Shown in pieces: positions 50,006 to 58,544 of a stretch of DNA of 64,000 nt (position 1 is the first letter of the stretch; the number at the start of each line of letters is the position of its first letter). The DNA lies in contig NZ_LJIZ01000013.1 in the NCBI RefSeq assembly GCF_001420605.1, positions 93,955 to 157,954 of the forward strand. Reading direction: 5' to 3'. Source of the stretch: Bacillus sp. FJAT-25509. Lineage in GTDB: Bacteria; Bacillota; Bacilli; Bacillales; Bacillaceae_G. The position numbers were made by a program, and so were the translations under genes. The notes under the pieces were generated by a model. The model ran no database searches. It was not told the DNA's origin and saw nothing but the letters and a program-made list of their open reading frames with translations.

Positions 50006-51187
50006 ATGAAAAGAAAATGTATGATCTTAATTCTAATGACAAGTTTACTTTTGGTGAGTTGTTCTAATTATAAAGAACTAAACAGTGTATCAATCGTGGT
50101 AGCTATGGGTGTTGATTATATACCTAAAGATAATCAATACAATATGGTTCTTCAAATCATAAATCCGAGTGCAATTGCTAGCGTTACCGGTTCAATAGGT
50201 ACACCAGTTATTTCCCTAGAAGAAAAAGGTAGAACGATTTCGGAAGCGGCTCGAAATATTACAAAAAGTGTTTCTCGATCAAATATATATTCTCATGTAG
50301 CACTCGTTGTCATTGGTGAAAACTTAGCAAAGGAAAAAACGTTGAACTATATATTTGACGTGTTTGAGAGGGATTCCAAAATACGTGTTAATATTCCAGT
50401 CATTGTTGCAAGAAACGACAGTGTTTATCGAGTAATGAATAATTTACCAGCACTTGATAAATTACCGGCTAAGTCAATCGTGGGAAAAATTAAAAATACG
50501 TCATCTCTTTTAGGAGAAAATCAAGAAATACAAATGCGCCAAGTAATATCAGCCCTTTCAAGTACTGGTAGAGAACCAGTTATTAATGGTGCAGTTTTAG
50601 AACATGCAACGAAGACTTCTGAAACACTTGATAATTTTTCAAGTGTGAAATCATCCTATAACAAGATTGAGGGGTTAGGCGTTTTTAAAAAAGGAAAGCT
50701 AGTGGGCTGGTTAGACGGCTCACCGGCCAAATCGGTACAAATAGTTGATAATGCAATAAAAGAAACAAATATACAAATAAAATGCAGCAAAAAAGAATAT
50801 GATTCGATGGAGCTCACACGTGTGAAAACGGACACGAAGATTAAAATGAAAAATAAAACACCGATAATTCACATAAAGGTAAAATCGATCGCCATTATTG
50901 ATGAAGTACTTTGCAATGACAATTTTGATAAAGCAAACACGCTAAAAAAATATGAAGTATTGAGTGAGAAAGCGATCAAGAAAACTATAGATGAAGGAAT
51001 TAAGAAAGCACAAGGATATGGGGCAGATATTTTTGGGTTTGGCGATAAACTACATTTATCAGATCCAAAGGCTTTTAAAAAATATGAGAAAAATTGGGAT
51101 GAACAATTTCAAAAAGCTAAAGTGAAAATTGATGTTGATGTCCAAATAAATAATGTAGGTATGAGAAAAAAAGCTTATCCATTTTAG
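50006..51187 (+). CDS. Spore germinant receptor lipoprotein subunit C (GerC family)
   Basis: 393 residues. Signal peptide with lipobox LLVSC (Cys19). GerC domain: NYKELNSVSIVVAMGVDY, GRTISEAARNITKSVSRSNIYSHVALVVIGENLAKE, and a C-terminal conserved segment KVDVDVQINNVG-like. Two bases after gerA, so co-translated. Ribosome binding site TGGAGAATAAGT in the gerA end. Confidence 0.92.
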   Translation: MKRKCMILILMTSLLLVSCSNYKELNSVSIVVAMGVDYIPKDNQYNMVLQIINPSAIASVTGSIGTPVISLEEKGRTISEAARNITKSVSRSNIYSHVALVVIGENLAKEKTLNYIFDVFERDSKIRVNIPVIVARNDSVYRVMNNLPALDKLPAKSIVGKIKNTSSLLGENQEIQMRQVISALSSTGREPVINGAVLEHATKTSETLDNFSSVKSSYNKIEGLGVFKKGKLVGWLDGSPAKSVQIVDNAIKETNIQIKCSKKEYDSMELTRVKTDTKIKMKNKTPIIHIKVKSIAIIDEVLCNDNFDKANTLKKYEVLSEKAIKKTIDEGIKKAQGYGADIFGFGDKLHLSDPKAFKKYEKNWDEQFQKAKVKIDVDVQINNVGMRKKAYPF

Positions 51188-51204
51188 AAAAGAAGGGAAT
51201 GCTA

Positions 51205-52317
51205 ATGAATCGAAAATTATCAATTGGTGCCTACCAATTCTTTAGTATTATATATTTATTTGAAATGGGGAGCTCTACATTAGTAGGACTTGCATCTGGT
51301 GCAATGCAGGATGCTTGGATTAGTGTTTTAATAGCTCTGGTTACTGGATGCTTACTGTTTTGTGTTTACATTAAATTATTTGATCTGTATCCCGAGCTAC
51401 CATTAACGAGATATGTTCAATCTATTTTAGGGAAGTTTGCTGGCAAAATACTAGCAATGGTTTATATACTCTATTTTATTTATATTGGAGCAAGGGTTCT
51501 TAGAGACTTTGAAGAATTACTAGTGATTACACTTTACAATGCGTCCTCACTTATTTCAATCGGTATTTTATTTATGTTCTTATGTATGTATGCAATCTTT
51601 AAAGGCTTTGAAAGTTTCGGTAGAGTATGTGAGTTTTTGTTTATCGTAATCATCTTCATAATGGTATCAATAATTGGTTTTGAAGTAATTGCAGGGCTAA
51701 TAAAGACTGATAATTTAAGACCCGTATTAGAGACAGGCTGGAAAAAAGTAATAAAAGAAGCATACCCTTTGACCGTTACATTTCCATTTGGCGAAATGAT
51801 TGTATTTACAATGATTTTACCTTATTTAAAGAAACCAGAATATGCATGGAAGGTCGGTATTCCTGGATTAATTTTTGCGGGTCTGGTTTTAACATTAGTA
51901 ACAATGCTTAATATTTGTGTTTTAGGTGCAAACACGGTGGTGAGAGCTACTTATCCTATCTTAACGGCAATTAGTTACATCAACATTGCTGATTTTATTC
52001 AAAGACTGGATTCAGTCGTTGTCATTGTTATTGCTGTTGGAGGATTTATTAAGATAACGATTTTTTTCTTTTGTGCGATTGTTGGAGCGGCAGATTTATT
52101 TAAAGTAAAAAAATCAGATACACTTACTTATCCAATTGCAGTAATTATCTTAATTTGTTCCGTCTGGATGGCACCTGACTATTTAGAGCATTATAAAGAA
52201 GGATTTGACATTGTTCCTTACTATTTACACATACCTTTACAAATCATTATTCCTGCGGTTCTGTTGATCATTGCAATGATCCAAAAGAAAGCAAAAACAA
52301 AAGAGAATGCAGCATAG
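51205..52317 (+). CDS. Spore germinant receptor subunit B (GerB, APC-type permease fold)
   Basis: 370 residues, ten hydrophobic helices, of the spore_permease family that binds the germinant. LSIGAYQFFSIIYLFEMGSSTLVG in helix 1 and YPLTVTFPFGEMIVFTMILPYLKK in the middle are typical. ATG 51205 has GAAGGGA at six bases; ATG 51199 would be too close. Last of the operon; its terminator overlaps the final codons. Confidence 0.91.
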   Translation: MNRKLSIGAYQFFSIIYLFEMGSSTLVGLASGAMQDAWISVLIALVTGCLLFCVYIKLFDLYPELPLTRYVQSILGKFAGKILAMVYILYFIYIGARVLRDFEELLVITLYNASSLISIGILFMFLCMYAIFKGFESFGRVCEFLFIVIIFIMVSIIGFEVIAGLIKTDNLRPVLETGWKKVIKEAYPLTVTFPFGEMIVFTMILPYLKKPEYAWKVGIPGLIFAGLVLTLVTMLNICVLGANTVVRATYPILTAISYINIADFIQRLDSVVVIVIAVGGFIKITIFFFCAIVGAADLFKVKKSDTLTYPIAVIILICSVWMAPDYLEHYKEGFDIVPYYLHIPLQIIIPAVLLIIAMIQKKAKTKENAA

Positions 52318-52341
52318 AAACTCTAACTGCATTCTCTTTCG
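52301..52341. terminator. Terminator shared by ger operon and convergent small gene
   Basis: AAGAGAATGCAG pairs perfectly with CTGCATTCTCTT across the gerB stop codon; T-rich on the plus strand and A-rich 5' side, so both directions are possible. Confidence 0.8.
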
Positions 52342-52343
52342 TT

Positions 52344-52610
52344 TTAATTAGAAGTATTTTGATTTTGTTCTTGATTTCGTTTCTTTTTTAGTTTTTTCAT
52401 ATACGATAGGACGACTTTGGCAACGCCGAATGGTACAGTAAAAAAGAAAATTAATACATAATCCTCACCTACTAGTTCTGTTTTGCTAAGTTTTATATTC
52501 GTTAGTAGATGAGGAAATTGATCACCATTATATAAGTCAATCCCTTCCAATAAGCACATCTCTAGTATAAATAAACATAGAAATACCCAAAACACCTTCA
52601 ATATCAGCAC
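52344..52610 (-). CDS. Hypothetical small membrane protein
   Basis: 88 residues. Two hydrophobic stretches (about 3-19 and 50-68) flank a polar loop, and the C-terminus is a Lys/Arg/Asn/Gln tail. GTG start with AAGTGGG just upstream on the minus strand; TTG four codons later is an alternative. I do not recognise the family. It faces the ger operon and shares its terminator, which supports a real gene, but spacing of the ribosome binding site is poor. Confidence 0.5.
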   Translation of the reverse strand: MLILKVFWVFLCLFILEMCLLEGIDLYNGDQFPHLLTNIKLSKTELVGEDYVLIFFFTVPFGVAKVVLSYMKKLKKKRNQEQNQNTSN

Positions 52611-52770
52611 CCCACTTACAATAACTAATTACAATTATTTTGGTATATGATGGCAGTGATTATACGGGAAGTTAGGGAAACTTCAACAAAAGTCCAAAAA
52701 AATCTATCTAAAAATTTTGTATGTAATATAAGAAGTGTAAAAGGGGAGAGCTAATTGATCTGTAGTAAGG

Positions 52771-52929
52771 ATGACAGCATTTATGTTGTACTTATTAAGA
52801 AAATTTTTAAGTCAGCCATATTATGCAATGAAAACCGAACTAATGTATACCCTACCTAAAGCTGAGTCTATTAAAACCGTAGAGGTTGAAAAATCAATAA
52901 ATGATGGAATAAAAAAGAGACAGATATAA
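52771..52929 (+). CDS. Possible 52-residue small protein
   Basis: A short ORF: N-terminal MTAFMLYLLRKFLSQPYYAM is amphipathic and basic, the rest is Lys/Glu-rich and polar. TAAGG directly abuts the ATG, and AAAGGGGAG lies about 25 bases upstream, where an overlapping TTG-started 33-residue frame (52755) also exists. Its stop codon is inside the stem of a very strong dedicated terminator, which suggests this stretch is transcribed as its own unit. It could be a small protein or a small RNA. Confidence 0.4.
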   Translation: MTAFMLYLLRKFLSQPYYAMKTELMYTLPKAESIKTVEVEKSINDGIKKRQI

Positions 52930-52962
52930 AAGGCGATTACCTATTTTATATCTGTCTCTTTA
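52915..52962 (+). terminator. Strong terminator after the small ORF
   Basis: AAGAGACAGATATAAAA pairs with TTTTATATCTGTCTCTT (17 bp), followed by TATTT. Bases 52963-53057 show nothing else. Confidence 0.85.
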
Positions 52963-53057
52963 TTTGGATTTGAGAACCTTGACTCAAGTGAAATTCATTA
53001 TAATTAGTTTAAAGAACATTAGTGAATTTATCTAATAATCTAGTTTGAACTTAATAA

Positions 53058-54473
53058 TTAAAGCGCTGATTTATTATTTGTATTATGTTTATGTGAAATC
53101 GATTTGCGATTTTTCTGGATCCAATAGCCAATTGTTACTAAAATGACCCACGGTACACCAATTTTCCATGCTGAATTCCAATCTGGTGAAAATGCCATTG
53201 TAATTAATATACCACTAAGAAGAAGTATTCCGATCCATTGAAGAAATGGAAAGAGCGGTGCTTTAACTGGTAATGGCTCTTTATAATGAAGGTGAACGGT
53301 TTTTCTAAAGCGAAGATGACTAATTAAAATCATAAGCCATACTAAAATTCCACCAAAGATTGAAATACCAAATAATTTATTAAATGTATCTGGGTAGTAC
53401 ATAGACAATACAGTTGCGATTAATACTCCTGCACTTGAAATGAAAATTGCCGTTACAGGCGTACCATTTTTTGATAATTGACCGAATGATTTTGGGGCAT
53501 AATCTCCACGAGATAAGGAGAATAACATACGTGATGTTAAGTATAAATTAGTATTCATACTAGATAGTGCAGCTGTTAAGATAACAAAATTCATAATGCC
53601 AGCCGCATATCTCACACCTGAACTCTCGAAGACTTTGACAAACGGTGACCCTGATACTTCATGGGCACCTGCTTGCATCCAAGGTATAACGGCAACGATG
53701 ATTCCTAACGATAGAATATAGAATAAAAACAAACGTAGAACCATGCTCTTCATTGCTTTAGGAATTGCTTTTTTTGGATCTTTAGATTCCCCAGCTGTAA
53801 CTGCGACAATCTCTACACCATAAAAACTAAAGATTGCCATAAGCACTGCCATCCAAACTCCTTTAAATCCATTAGGTAGGAATCCGTGCTGATCGGTATA
53901 ATGATGAAATCCTACAGAATGCGAATGCCCAATTCCGAATAGGAGCGAAACACCAAAAACTATGAACAGTACAATAGCCACGACTTTAATCATTGCAAAC
54001 CAATACTCGATTTGGCCAAAGTTAGCAACAGACCTACTGTTCACAAGAACTAAAGCTATACCAAAACCAAGTGTCCATAACCAAACAGGAATACTAGGAA
54101 ACCAATACTGCATATATAGTCCAACTGCGACAGCTTCTCCACCAATTGCGATTACTTGTGCCGCCCAATACGTATAGCGGATTAGGAAACCTGCCCAAGG
54201 GTTTAAATACATCTCTGCATAAGTACCGAATGACCCGGCAGTTGGATGCACAACAGCCATTTCAGATAAACTAAACATCATAATGACTGCTATAAATGCA
54301 GCAATAATATAACTTAGAATAACCCCAGGTCCAGCGTATCCGATTGCAATACCACTTCCCATAAATAAACCGGTGCCAATTGCTCCACCAATTCCAATCA
54401 TGGTCAGCTGTTTACTCGTAAGTGAACGACTTAGTCCTCCTTCTCGTTCAATTACTGTTTTATTTTCCTTCAT
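53058..54473 (-). CDS. Amino acid permease (APC superfamily, AAT family)
   Basis: 471 residues, twelve helices. GLSRSLTSKQLTMIGIGGAIGTGLFMGSG at the N-terminus and the central YGVEIVAVTAGESKDPKKAIPKAM are AAT-family signatures shared with RocE/AapA/GabP-type transporters, so a cationic or neutral amino acid is likely. The start overlaps the stop of the yitT-like gene by four bases, so it is the last gene of a three-gene operon (aminotransferase, YitT, permease). Confidence 0.9.
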   Translation of the reverse strand: MKENKTVIEREGGLSRSLTSKQLTMIGIGGAIGTGLFMGSGIAIGYAGPGVILSYIIAAFIAVIMMFSLSEMAVVHPTAGSFGTYAEMYLNPWAGFLIRYTYWAAQVIAIGGEAVAVGLYMQYWFPSIPVWLWTLGFGIALVLVNSRSVANFGQIEYWFAMIKVVAIVLFIVFGVSLLFGIGHSHSVGFHHYTDQHGFLPNGFKGVWMAVLMAIFSFYGVEIVAVTAGESKDPKKAIPKAMKSMVLRLFLFYILSLGIIVAVIPWMQAGAHEVSGSPFVKVFESSGVRYAAGIMNFVILTAALSSMNTNLYLTSRMLFSLSRGDYAPKSFGQLSKNGTPVTAIFISSAGVLIATVLSMYYPDTFNKLFGISIFGGILVWLMILISHLRFRKTVHLHYKEPLPVKAPLFPFLQWIGILLLSGILITMAFSPDWNSAWKIGVPWVILVTIGYWIQKNRKSISHKHNTNNKSAL

Positions 54474-55093
54474 ACTGTTTCGCCACCTTTCTTGAATTGT
54501 TTACGATAAGATAACGTCCAATCAACACTTTTCCCGGCAATCAGCATACTAAAAAACGTAAGGAAAGTTCGCTGTAATCCTTCTCCGATTAAAGAACACA
54601 AAAGGACAATTCCGTTTATAACCATCATCGTTTTACCAATAGAAAAATTCGAGAATTTTCTATTGATTACTACACTTGCTATATCAAGCCCTCCAGTTGT
54701 ACCACCTGCTAATATCACGATCCCAATCCCGACTCCTGACAAAATACCACTAAGGAGGCACCCTATTAAAGGTAGGTGCGGTCCTGGTATTGAGGTAAAT
54801 AACGTTAAGAAGAGTGATAAACTAAACATACCGAGTAAACTTAACAGTGCAAATGGTACACCGACTGCTCGGTATCCAATTAAAAATAGTGGAATATTTA
54901 ATAGAAAATATAGGAGCCCTAGTGGAATAGGTATTAATTTAACTAGCATCATACAAATACCACCTAGTCCAGGAGCCACAATTCCGTTTGGTACTTGGAA
55001 AAAGTAATAGGTAAGTGCGACCAAGATTGTTCCGACAATTACCATAATTACTTTTTGGAAATACAATTTTTTGTTAGATTTTAATAATTGCAT
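54470..55093 (-). CDS. YitT-family membrane protein
   Basis: 207 residues, five or six helices, DUF161 type. VPNGIVAPGLGGICMMLVKLI near residue 37 and ILAGGTTGGLDIASVVINRKF near residue 125 are the family glycine motifs. The usual cytosolic DUF2179 C-terminal domain of long YitT proteins is absent; this is the short form. ATG 55093 follows GAGGAAATTGCTT; the frame opens at 55120 but that would extend further into the previous gene. Overlaps the aminotransferase by 20 bases. Confidence 0.82.
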   Translation of the reverse strand: MQLLKSNKKLYFQKVIMVIVGTILVALTYYFFQVPNGIVAPGLGGICMMLVKLIPIPLGLLYFLLNIPLFLIGYRAVGVPFALLSLLGMFSLSLFLTLFTSIPGPHLPLIGCLLSGILSGVGIGIVILAGGTTGGLDIASVVINRKFSNFSIGKTMMVINGIVLLCSLIGEGLQRTFLTFFSMLIAGKSVDWTLSYRKQFKKGGETV

Positions 55094-56213
55094 AAGCAAT
55101 TTCCTCAATTGCACGTACAACTTCGTCTTCTGTATTGTAAAAATGAGGAGCTACACGTAAGACGTCATTTCGAGCAGAGACAATTATTTTTTTCGTTTTC
55201 AAGTAACGCTCAACGGCTGTAGCTTGTTCCACTCGAATAGCAGTGTTACTACCTTTTATAGATAAATCTGTTGGGCTAACAACGGTCAAACCGCGTGAAT
55301 GAGCGGTTTCAATTGCAACAGTTGATAAGTGAGATAGATACTCCTGAATGGCAGGAACACCAATTTGATTTAATAAAGAAATACCTGCTTCAGCTGCATA
55401 AGCGTTGATCATCATAGGAGTTCCAGTATCAAATCTCCTTGTCCCTTCTGCATAATCAAGAAGATGCTGATCAAATGCAAATGGATTTACTCGACTAAAC
55501 CAACCAGTCGTTGGGGGGTGTAGAGACTCTGCTAATTCTTTTCTTACATATAAAAAGCTAATCCCAGGTATACCAAGTAAAAACTTTTGTGCACCTGTTG
55601 CGAGTGCATCGACTCCCATTTCCTTTACATCGATTGGAACACTTCCGGCAGATTGATAGGCATCGACAAATAGTAGTGATCCATTCGCTTTGGTAATGTT
55701 TGATATAGCTTTGATATCCTGAATAAAGCCATTATAATAAGAAACATGTGGAACAGAAGTTACAAGTGTGCTTGAATCCACTGTTTCTTCGTATTGGTCG
55801 ATTTGAATTTGATGACTGTTTTCTTTTAAAAACGTGACGTTTGCGCCGCGTGGTACTTGTGATAACCAAACATGACCAATGCAAGGAAAATCAATATCCG
55901 TAGTAACAACTTTATTTCGACTTCCAGTAAAATCTAACGAGGCTGCAAATGAAGAAGCGGCATCCGATACACTAGATAGCACCGCAATCTCATCTGGAGA
56001 AGCATTTATTAAAGTAGCAAAAGCAACTTTTGCTTCATAGACTTTGTCCATCCATCCTTCCCAGTCCATACCTTTTTCGGTCCAGCTTGTTAGGTAAGAT
56101 TGAATACTTGCCTTCACCGGTGATGAGATTGCACTTTGGGAACAACTTGATAAATGAATTGTTTCAGATAAGGTCGGAAAAAGAGAACGTTTTTCTATAA
56201 ATGGGTTTATCAT
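55074..56213 (-). CDS. Class V aminotransferase / cysteine desulfurase-like PLP enzyme
   Basis: 379 residues, fold type I. The PLP lysine is in DALATGAQKFLLGIPG near residue 215; LFVDAYQSAGSVPIDV holds the cofactor Asp. TRRFDTGTPMMINAYAAEAG is typical of the group. It lacks the conserved catalytic Cys loop of NifS/SufS as far as I can see, so a lyase or transaminase acting on a small amino acid is more likely than sulfur donation. First gene of an operon with a YitT protein and a permease, divergent from a Crp-type regulator. Confidence 0.85.
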   Translation of the reverse strand: MINPFIEKRSLFPTLSETIHLSSCSQSAISSPVKASIQSYLTSWTEKGMDWEGWMDKVYEAKVAFATLINASPDEIAVLSSVSDAASSFAASLDFTGSRNKVVTTDIDFPCIGHVWLSQVPRGANVTFLKENSHQIQIDQYEETVDSSTLVTSVPHVSYYNGFIQDIKAISNITKANGSLLFVDAYQSAGSVPIDVKEMGVDALATGAQKFLLGIPGISFLYVRKELAESLHPPTTGWFSRVNPFAFDQHLLDYAEGTRRFDTGTPMMINAYAAEAGISLLNQIGVPAIQEYLSHLSTVAIETAHSRGLTVVSPTDLSIKGSNTAIRVEQATAVERYLKTKKIIVSARNDVLRVAPHFYNTEDEVVRAIEEIAYAIIKI

Positions 56214-56256
56214 TTTAAATCATCCTTCCACTAATTTGGTAGCGTTTTCATTTTTG

Positions 56257-56271
56257 ATATTTAATTAATAT
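56257..56271. promoter_or_regulatory. Possible operator between aminotransferase and crp-like genes
   Basis: ATATTTAATTAATAT has inverted arms ATATT/AATAT and lies directly before the GAGGTG ribosome binding site of the regulator, in a 68-base divergent gap. Confidence 0.35.
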
Positions 56272-56281
56272 GAGGTGACAT

Positions 56282-56917
56282 ATGAATCATCAGTCCTTAT
56301 GGTTTGAACAAGGTGAATGGGCAGCAATTCCTTTTCTTGAAATAGGTAAAGAACTTTCATTTTCGCGTGAAAATGTATTAATTCAACAAGATGAGAAACA
56401 TCCTTTTGTGTATCTCGTCCTTGAAGGGCGAATTCGAATTTATTTGTTATCGCCTAATGGGTCTGAACGCCATTTATATATCGTTGGACCTGGTAATATT
56501 ATTGGAGAATCAAACGTATGGGCAGAAGAAGTATATGGTTACAACGCATCTACTTCATCAAGTGCACGAGTCCTTCGAATACCCAAACCAGCATTTCATG
56601 ATATTGTTATGAGAGACCCGATGCTTATTCAAAAAGTACTAAGATCATTGAGCAACAAACAATCAGCTTTATTACTTCAAACGAAGTTAATGAGTTTTTC
56701 AGATATAGGTGAGCGGGTTCTAACTATGTTGCGCCAATTAGCATCCTCATATGGTAAGGAAACACCTAAGGGGATAACAATTACGATTCCATTCACTCAT
56801 CAGGAACTTGCTTATGTAGTTGGTTCTTCACGTGTAAGCGTGTCCTATGTAATGAATGAATTATGTGAAAAAGGAATTATCGAGAAACAAAATGGCCGCT
56901 ATACATTACTAGCCTAA
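56282..56917 (+). CDS. Crp/Fnr-family transcriptional regulator
   Basis: 211 residues: cyclic-nucleotide-binding-type beta barrel at about 20-120 (LVLEGRIRIYLLSPNGSERHLYIVGPGNIIGESNVWAEE), dimer helix, and HTH at about 165-200 (FTHQELAYVVGSSRVSVSYVMNELCEKGII). No Fnr-like Cys cluster, so not an oxygen-sensing Fe-S protein. Divergent from the aminotransferase operon with a 68-base gap, so it probably regulates it. The signal is unknown. Confidence 0.88.
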   Translation: MNHQSLWFEQGEWAAIPFLEIGKELSFSRENVLIQQDEKHPFVYLVLEGRIRIYLLSPNGSERHLYIVGPGNIIGESNVWAEEVYGYNASTSSSARVLRIPKPAFHDIVMRDPMLIQKVLRSLSNKQSALLLQTKLMSFSDIGERVLTMLRQLASSYGKETPKGITITIPFTHQELAYVVGSSRVSVSYVMNELCEKGIIEKQNGRYTLLA

Positions 56918-57233
56918 GAGCGTTAACGCTTTCGTTTAGTAACTTAATCTTAAGAAATTCTTTCGCCTAAATCTGTCAAATACTTTACAAAATATCTGAT
57001 TTTTTTAAATTTTCCATAAATAAAATAGATACTAATTTTAGATTATAAAATCTATAGGCTACTAGAATAAATAAATCCCTTAATCGGGGTGACCTCAAAT
57101 GGCTGAAGTATAAATTGATAATATAAAAACTCCCAAATGAATATATCATCGAGCGATGGGAGATAAAATAGACAGTTCATTATTGGTTTGCGTTAACTTG
57201 CAAAATAAGATAGTATTATATTTATAACGCATA
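56918..57233. other. Intergenic region before fabZ
   Basis: Directly after the regulator stop, AGCGTTAACGCT is a perfect palindrome that may end its transcript. Further on are CTCCCA/TGGGAG (57131-57163) and TTGCGTTAACTTGCAA. Only a four-codon ORF with a ribosome binding site (57100) is seen; no supported gene. Confidence 0.4.
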
Positions 57234-57264
57234 GAAGCTGGTCTTAAGACTTGCTTCTTTTTTA
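57234..57264 (+). terminator. Terminator-like hairpin 40 bases before fabZ
   Basis: GAAGC-tg-GTCTTAAGAC-tt-GCTTC then T6. Its position in the fabZ leader could make it an attenuator; no alternative pairing was identified. Confidence 0.6.
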
Positions 57265-57303
57265 TTAACATATAGAATCTTTTCAATTGGAGGACTACAT
57301 AAA

Positions 57304-57726
57304 ATGTTAGATATTAAAGCAATTAAAGAAATTCTTCCTCATCGTTACCCATTTTTATTAGTAGATCGTATCATTGAGCATGAAGAAGGTAAACGTGCGA
57401 TTGGTATTAAAAATGTTACAGCTAACGAAGAGTTTTTTAATGGTCATTTCCCTGATTATCCTGTAATGCCGGGAGTACTAATTGTAGAAGCCCTAGCACA
57501 AGTTGGTGGAGTAGCAGCTTTAAGCTTAGAACAAAACAAAGGAAAGCTAGCATTATTTGCTGGTATCGATAATTGCCGTTTTAAAAGACAAGTAGTACCA
57601 GGCGACCAGCTAAGACTAGAGGTTGAACTAGTGAAAATGCGTGGACCAATCGGTAAAGGTAAGGCAGTAGCAACTGTAGACGGACAAATCGCTTGTGAAG
57701 CTGAACTTACATTTGCACTTAAATAA
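57304..57726 (+). CDS. fabZ: 3-hydroxyacyl-ACP dehydratase FabZ
   Basis: Hot-dog-fold enzyme of type II fatty acid synthesis, dehydrating beta-hydroxyacyl-ACP. 140 residues. Catalytic His in [15 protein letters not shown] and Glu in [23 protein letters not shown] at the N-terminus. AATTGGAGGACTACATAAA precedes the ATG. Stands alone with a leader hairpin and a terminator. Confidence 0.96.
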   Translation: MLDIKAIKEILPHRYPFLLVDRIIEHEEGKRAIGIKNVTANEEFFNGHFPDYPVMPGVLIVEALAQVGGVAALSLEQNKGKLALFAGIDNCRFKRQVVPGDQLRLEVELVKMRGPIGKGKAVATVDGQIACEAELTFALK

Positions 57727-57741
57727 ATCGAATTAAATTAG

Positions 57742-57775
57742 AAAAAATCCTATTTGAAAAAAATAGGATTTTTTT
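57742..57775. terminator. Terminator after fabZ
   Basis: AAAAAATCCTATTT pairs with AAATAGGATTTTTT; usable in both directions. Confidence 0.9.
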
Positions 57776-57816
57776 ATTATTGAATATTGTAAAGCTACCA
57801 GTGAGATGGATGAGCT

Positions 57817-57850
57817 GCAAACAAAGAAGCTGAATCTGCAATTAAAAGGT
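57817..57850 (+). repeat. Two-unit remnant of the GCAA(A/T)TAAA repeat
   Basis: CTGCAAACAAA and CTGCAATTAAA with cores at 57817 and 57838, exactly 21 bp apart, the same spacing as the array at 21826. Confidence 0.55.
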
Positions 57851-57914
57851 TGTGCCCGTATAATTATGTAAAAAAAGTGGTTCATACACTAGTCTAGAGA
57901 ATTTAAATGCCCAA

Positions 57915-58478
57915 TTAGTTATCATGATTAAATGTGTAGTGAGCTTTATTCGTTTTTCTCCACTCTATAGCTTTTCGCTCTATTTCCTTCACAAAAGCAT
58001 CTTTTCCATCCATGTATCCATAAATATCATTTGAAAATTTTTCAGCTAGTTGTGCTTTTAGTTCCCCATAAGCTTTCATCTCATCCTCATGTGCCCATAA
58101 ATAAGCAGGAACTGCTAAATGGCGCTCAATTTCTTTTTCATTATCAAACTGATACATATGCATTTGATGGGTACGATTTTCTCCACCTTTTCGGTAGTAT
58201 CTTCTACCTGTTAGACCGAACTCACCAAGCCCCTCATAACCAATCTCAGCCAATTGACTGTTATACTTGTCTATGTTTTCTATGTTTTTAACGACAGGCA
58301 ACATATCGATAATCGGTTTAGCTTTTAAATTTGGAACTGATGTACTACCAATATGATGAATTTCAATAAGCTCATCTTTTAGGATTTTACGAATACGATT
58401 TGCTTCTTCTTGAAATAAGTTATTCCAATTTCTATCATGGTTTTTGACAATTACGTTCATTCCATTTTTTGTGCCCAT
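57915..58478 (-). CDS. GrpB family (UPF0157) protein
   Basis: 187 residues, nucleotidyltransferase-like fold. IHHIGSTSVPNLKAKPIIDMLPVV near residue 40 is the GrpB signature (GST-x-VPG-like, then IDI/L), and NRTHQMHMY plus HLAVPAYLWAHEDE are conserved. The biochemical role is not established. ATG 58478 after TGGAGGTTGTAAT. Its own promoter is not obvious. Confidence 0.86.
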   Translation of the reverse strand: MGTKNGMNVIVKNHDRNWNNLFQEEANRIRKILKDELIEIHHIGSTSVPNLKAKPIIDMLPVVKNIENIDKYNSQLAEIGYEGLGEFGLTGRRYYRKGGENRTHQMHMYQFDNEKEIERHLAVPAYLWAHEDEMKAYGELKAQLAEKFSNDIYGYMDGKDAFVKEIERKAIEWRKTNKAHYTFNHDN

Positions 58479-58500
58479 ATTACAACCTCCATTTAAAAGA

Positions 58501-58534
58501 AAATGGGATTATCTTAAATACAATAATCCCATTT
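58501..58534. terminator. Terminator of the ywqB-ywqA operon
   Basis: AAATGGGATTAT pairs with ATAATCCCATTT; on the minus strand followed by TCTTTT. Confidence 0.75.
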
Positions 58535-58544
58535 GCCTTGCATA

